Below are positions 61,436-64,000 of a stretch of DNA of 64,000 nt, piece after piece. Source of the stretch: Streptomyces sp. SLBN-118 (GTDB taxonomy: Bacteria; Actinomycetota; Actinomycetes; Streptomycetales; Streptomycetaceae); NCBI RefSeq assembly GCF_006715635.1, contig NZ_VFNP01000001.1, forward strand, positions 2,728,001 through 2,792,000. Direction: 5' to 3'. The notes beneath the pieces are model-generated. The model searched no databases and was not told the origin of the DNA. It saw nothing but the letters and a program-made list of their open reading frames with translations. The translations under genes and the position numbers were made by a program. Position 1 is the first letter of the stretch, and every line of letters begins with the position of its first letter.

Positions 61436-61536
61436 GCGCTTACCCCCGTCCTTCACAACGCCTGGTCCCATCTGCGGGTTCCCGGGCGCAGCGGATACAG
61501 TCAGCGTCGCGCCAACTACGGGGACAGGAGAGGGTC

Positions 61537-62172
61537 ATTACCGCCAACCGGCAGACGAGCTGGGCGTTCGCCGACGCCTTTGTCGCCGAGGACGATGCGC
61601 TGCGCTGGGCCCGTGACCGGTCCCGGGAGTCAGGGCTCCCCTCGGTGTCGCCAGGCACGGGTGCCGCGCTGCGACTGCTGGCTGCCACGGCTGACGCGAA
61701 AGCGGTGGCCGAAATCGGTACGGGGACGGGAGTCTCCGGGATCTATCTGCTGCAGGGCATGCGGCCCGACGGCGTACTGACCACGGTGGATCCCGAGCCG
61801 GACCGTCAGCAGTTCGCCAAGCAGGCGTTCCGCGCGGCGGGCTTCGCGGGGAACCGGGCCCGGTTCATCCCGGGGCGGGCGCTGGACGTCCTTCCGCGCC
61901 TGGCGGACGGCGGGTACGACCTCGTGTTCTGCGACGGCGACCGGCTGGAGTCGCTGGAGTATCTCGCTGAATCGTTGCGCCTGCTGCGACCTGGCGGTCT
62001 GGTCTGCTTCGAGGGCGTCTTCTCGGAGGGCCGCACGGTCGACTCGGCGGCCCAACCGGCGGAGGTGCTGCGCGTACGGGAGCTGCTGCGGGCGGTCCGT
62101 GAGAGCCAGGAGCTGCTGCCGTCCCTCCTTCCGGTGGGCGACGGCCTCCTCTGCGCGGTCCGGCGCGGCTGA
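61537..62172 (+). CDS. O-methyltransferase family 3
   Basis: The 211-aa protein carries the class I SAM-binding motif VAEIGTGTGVSGIYLLQGM, then LTTVDPEPDRQQFAKQAF and YDLVFCDGDRLESLEYL. It resembles the O-methyltransferase divergent from sigE in M. tuberculosis (Rv1220c). Conserved sequence begins at ITANRQTSWAFADAFV. No ATG, GTG or TTG fits: the ATT at 61537 has AGGAG six bases upstream, while the only other in-frame option is TTG 61408, inside the sigE 5' region. Substrate unknown. Confidence 0.88.
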   Translation: MTANRQTSWAFADAFVAEDDALRWARDRSRESGLPSVSPGTGAALRLLAATADAKAVAEIGTGTGVSGIYLLQGMRPDGVLTTVDPEPDRQQFAKQAFRAAGFAGNRARFIPGRALDVLPRLADGGYDLVFCDGDRLESLEYLAESLRLLRPGGLVCFEGVFSEGRTVDSAAQPAEVLRVRELLRAVRESQELLPSLLPVGDGLLCAVRRG

Positions 62173-62219
62173 CCCCCGGCCCGGAGCTGCACTCCGAAAC
62201 CGCATTGCCCCGGAAAACG

Positions 62220-62251
62220 CATTGCCCCGGCACGTCAGTACCGGGGCAATG
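62220..62251. terminator. Bidirectional hairpin terminator between O-methyltransferase and DUF3117 genes
   Basis: CATTGCCCCGG (62220-62230) pairs with CCGGGGCAATG (62241-62251), 11 bp. A second copy of the left arm GCATTGCCCCGG occurs at 62203-62214, so the stem has two possible 5' partners. Confidence 0.75.
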
Positions 62252-62271
62252 AAAGTGTGGGCGCTTCCGCG

Positions 62272-62439
62272 TCAGCCGACGACCTTCTTCAGGGCGTCGC
62301 CGAGGGCATCGGCTTCGTCCGGAGTCAGCTCGACGACAAGCCGACCGCCGCCTTCGAGCGGAACGCGCATGACGATGCCCCGCCCCTCCTTGGTCACCTC
62401 GAGCGGGCCGTCGCCCGTCCGCGGCTTCATGGCCGCCAT
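62272..62439 (-). CDS. DUF3117 family protein
   Basis: The 55-aa protein (MAAMKPRTGDGPLEVTKEGR, then VMRVPLEGGGRLVVELTPDE) matches the small actinobacterial DUF3117 family (Rv1211 type), of unknown function. ATG 62439 has AAGGGGAAC upstream; the frame to 62505 is a shorter-composition extension. It ends close to the shared terminator. Confidence 0.9.
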   Translation of the reverse strand: MAAMKPRTGDGPLEVTKEGRGIVMRVPLEGGGRLVVELTPDEADALGDALKKVVG

Positions 62440-62761
62440 GCTCGTTCCCCTTCCTGAAACCAGCTCATCGCAGCCGACAACCCAGGTGTCACCGGCATCG
62501 AACACATTGCTTCCAGGTCATTATCCCGCATGGCGGGACCCGATGACCAACATCAGTCGGCATCGCTTGAGCAACGCGCTCTCTCAAAACCACTCAATTC
62601 GGCGATCCGCCTGCGATACTTCGCCACCGCGCACGGGGCCGGGCCCGAAGATTCTTAGACGCAGGTCACATGGTCGGCCCTGGAGATCTCCGACATGCTG
62701 GGGCTGCACACTCGCCGAAGATGCCTGAACAACGCCGTCAGAGCTGCAAAGGGGACCAGCC

Positions 62762-63562
62762 ATGGCCGACTCCGTGCTGTACGAGGTGAGCGACGGACTC
62801 GCGACGATCACGATCAACCGGCCCGAGGCCATGAACGCGATGAACACCGAGGCCAAGGTCGCTCTCCGGGACGCAGCCCGGGCAGCCGCCGCGGACCCCG
62901 CCGTACGGGCGGTACTGCTCACCGCGTCCGGGCGCGCCTTCTGTGTGGGCCAGGACCTCAAGGAGCACATCGGGACCCTCGTCGCCGCCCGGGAATCGGG
63001 CAGCGGCGACGTCATGAACACCGTGCGGGACCACTACAACCCCATCGTGCGGGCTCTGACCGAGATGCCGAAGCCGGTCGTGGCCGGGGTCAACGGCGTC
63101 GCCGCCGGCGCGGGTCTCGGCTTCGCCCTCGCCGCGGACTACCGGGTGGTCGCCGACACCGCCAAGTTCACGACCTCGTTCGCGGGGGTCGCGCTGACCG
63201 CGGACTCCGGGGTGTCCTGGACGCTCCCCCGGCTGATCGGCCAGAGCCGCGCCGCCGACCTGCTGCTCTTCCCGCGGTCGTTCTCCGCGCAGGAGGCGTA
63301 CGAGTGGGGCATCGCGAACAAGCTGGTCCCCGCCGACGACCTGGCCGCCGAGGCGGCCGCCGTGGCCCGTGCTCTCGCGGAGGGGCCGACCGTGGCATAC
63401 GCGGCGCTCAAGGAGTCCCTGGCCTTCGGCGCGGGCCACACGCTCGGCGAGACCCTGGAGAAGGAGGACGAGCTCCAGTCGCGGGCCGGCGCCTCGGAGG
63501 ACCACTCGATCGCGGTCCAGGCGTTCGTCGGCAAGGAAAAGCCGAAGTACCTCGGCCGCTAG
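62762..63562 (+). CDS. Enoyl-CoA hydratase/isomerase
   Basis: The 266-aa crotonase-fold enzyme begins MADSVLYEVSDGLATITINR and shows the oxyanion-hole segments SGRAFCVGQDLKEH and VAGVNGVAAGAGLGFALAAD, with the acidic residue in FAGVALTADSGVSW. It likely hydrates or isomerises enoyl-CoA thioesters; sequence near LPRLIGQSRAADLLL is typical of PaaG-like members. AAAGGGGACC precedes the ATG. It converges on the tag gene. Confidence 0.9.
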   Translation: MADSVLYEVSDGLATITINRPEAMNAMNTEAKVALRDAARAAAADPAVRAVLLTASGRAFCVGQDLKEHIGTLVAARESGSGDVMNTVRDHYNPIVRALTEMPKPVVAGVNGVAAGAGLGFALAADYRVVADTAKFTTSFAGVALTADSGVSWTLPRLIGQSRAADLLLFPRSFSAQEAYEWGIANKLVPADDLAAEAAAVARALAEGPTVAYAALKESLAFGAGHTLGETLEKEDELQSRAGASEDHSIAVQAFVGKEKPKYLGR

Positions 63563-63574
63563 CGGAGCCAGAGG

Positions 63575-64000
63575 CTACGAGGCCGCGGAAGCGGCTCCGC
63601 GGGCGACGCAGTCGCTCAGGTGGTCATCGACGAGGCCGCACGCCTGCATCAGGGCGTACGCGGTGGTCGGCCCGATGAAACGCAGACCGCGTTTCTTCAG
63701 AGCCTTCGCCATCGCCGTGGACTCGTCGGTGACGGCGGGCACGTCGGCGATCGTGAGCGGAGCCGGCCGCTTCGCCGTATTCGGGGCGTACGACCAGATC
63801 AGCGTGTCCAGCTCGCCAGCCGGCCAGTCGGCGAGCACGCGCGCGTTGGCGAGGGTCGCCTCGACCTTGGCGCGGTTGCGGATGATCCCGGGGTCGGCGA
63901 GCAGCCGCTCCTTGTCGGCGTCGGTGAACTCCGCCACGGATGCGATCTTGAAGTCGTCGAAGGCGGTACGAAAGCTGTCACGGCGGCGCAGAATGGTGAT
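63575..64000 (-). CDS. tag: DNA-3-methyladenine glycosylase I (5' end outside window)
   Basis: The visible C-terminal ~141 codons match TagA: RRDSFRTAFDDFKIA, then FTDADKERLLADPGIIRNRA, KVEATLANARV and the late KKRGLRFIGPTTAYALMQAC and VDDHLSDC with its zinc-site residues. The enzyme removes 3-methyladenine from alkylated DNA. The N-terminal catalytic portion is off the window edge, so no start can be given. In M. tuberculosis tagA also lies next to the DUF3117 gene. Confidence 0.9.
   Translation of the reverse strand: MTILRRRDSFRTAFDDFKIASVAEFTDADKERLLADPGIIRNRAKVEATLANARVLADWPAGELDTLIWSYAPNTAKRPAPLTIADVPAVTDESTAMAKALKKRGLRFIGPTTAYALMQACGLVDDHLSDCVARGAASAAS

Noticed and set aside
1..64000. 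CRISPR array, rRNA operon or intact tRNA gene
   Set aside because: No regularly spaced repeats with unique spacers, no rRNA-like conserved blocks and no complete cloverleaf were found by reading; only a tRNA 3' fragment at 27236.

Overview
The window is actinobacterial chromosome, almost certainly Streptomyces. It is uniformly GC-rich with GTG/TTG starts common. It carries adnA/adnB helicase-nuclease genes, moeZ, DUF3107 and DUF3117 proteins, and a sigE-rseA-htrA-tatB-mrp block laid out as in mycobacteria. No rRNA, intact tRNA or CRISPR array was seen.

Left core (1-10.79 kb): adnB (cut by the window edge) and adnA lie on the minus strand, separated by a lipoprotein gene and a small cluster of hairpin repeats. 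Next come an alkyltransferase-like repair protein, a large membrane protein joining a kinase-like region to an LPG-synthase-type membrane domain, and a secreted alpha/beta-hydrolase lipoprotein.

Mobile region (10.79-30.95 kb): an actinomycete integrative and conjugative element (AICE) of about 20.1 kb appears to sit at the extreme 3' end of moeZ. An 11-bp direct repeat at 10791-10801 and 30942-30952 brackets it. The minus-strand backbone is int, xis, repSA, an ASCH protein, a cytosine-5 DNA methyltransferase, zinc ribbons, three small membrane/spread proteins, an FtsK/TraB-type translocase and a conserved 114-aa protein. A GntR (KorSA-like) repressor is divergent across an operator made of two direct repeats. 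The cargo to the right is a three-gene operon (XRE regulator, L-asparaginase, PPC/DUF296 protein) behind its own inverted-repeat operator, then a TPR protein, a small membrane protein, a nuclease-like orphan of lower GC, a pentapeptide-repeat membrane protein and a membrane-anchored unknown. A decayed tRNA-Arg 3' fragment with a hairpin lies inside the element at 27.2 kb.

Central core (30.9-45.6 kb): moeZ is followed by a run resembling a minimal Pel-type exopolysaccharide cluster: PelF-like glycosyltransferase, polytopic membrane protein, a 17-codon leader ORF, epimerase and spherulin-4/GH114-like protein. Then come a DUF3152 metalloprotease-like protein, an alpha/beta hydrolase, a TetR regulator, DUF3107, a ferritin-like protein and a DEAD-box RNA helicase with a 78-bp tandem repeat tail.

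Right core (45.6-64 kb): NYN nuclease, MarC, PHP phosphoesterase, SUFU-domain protein, CorA with a structured leader, a lipoprotein paralogous to the one between adnA and adnB, an MgtE-N/CBS protein, DUF1003 protein, Mrp, TatB, HtrA, anti-sigma and ECF sigma factors, a divergent O-methyltransferase, DUF3117, an enoyl-CoA hydratase and a 5'-truncated 3-methyladenine DNA glycosylase. The order from O-methyltransferase through sigE, rseA, htrA, tatB and mrp to MgtE/DUF1003/CorA-type genes, with DUF3117 and tag nearby, recalls the sigE region of Mycobacterium tuberculosis.
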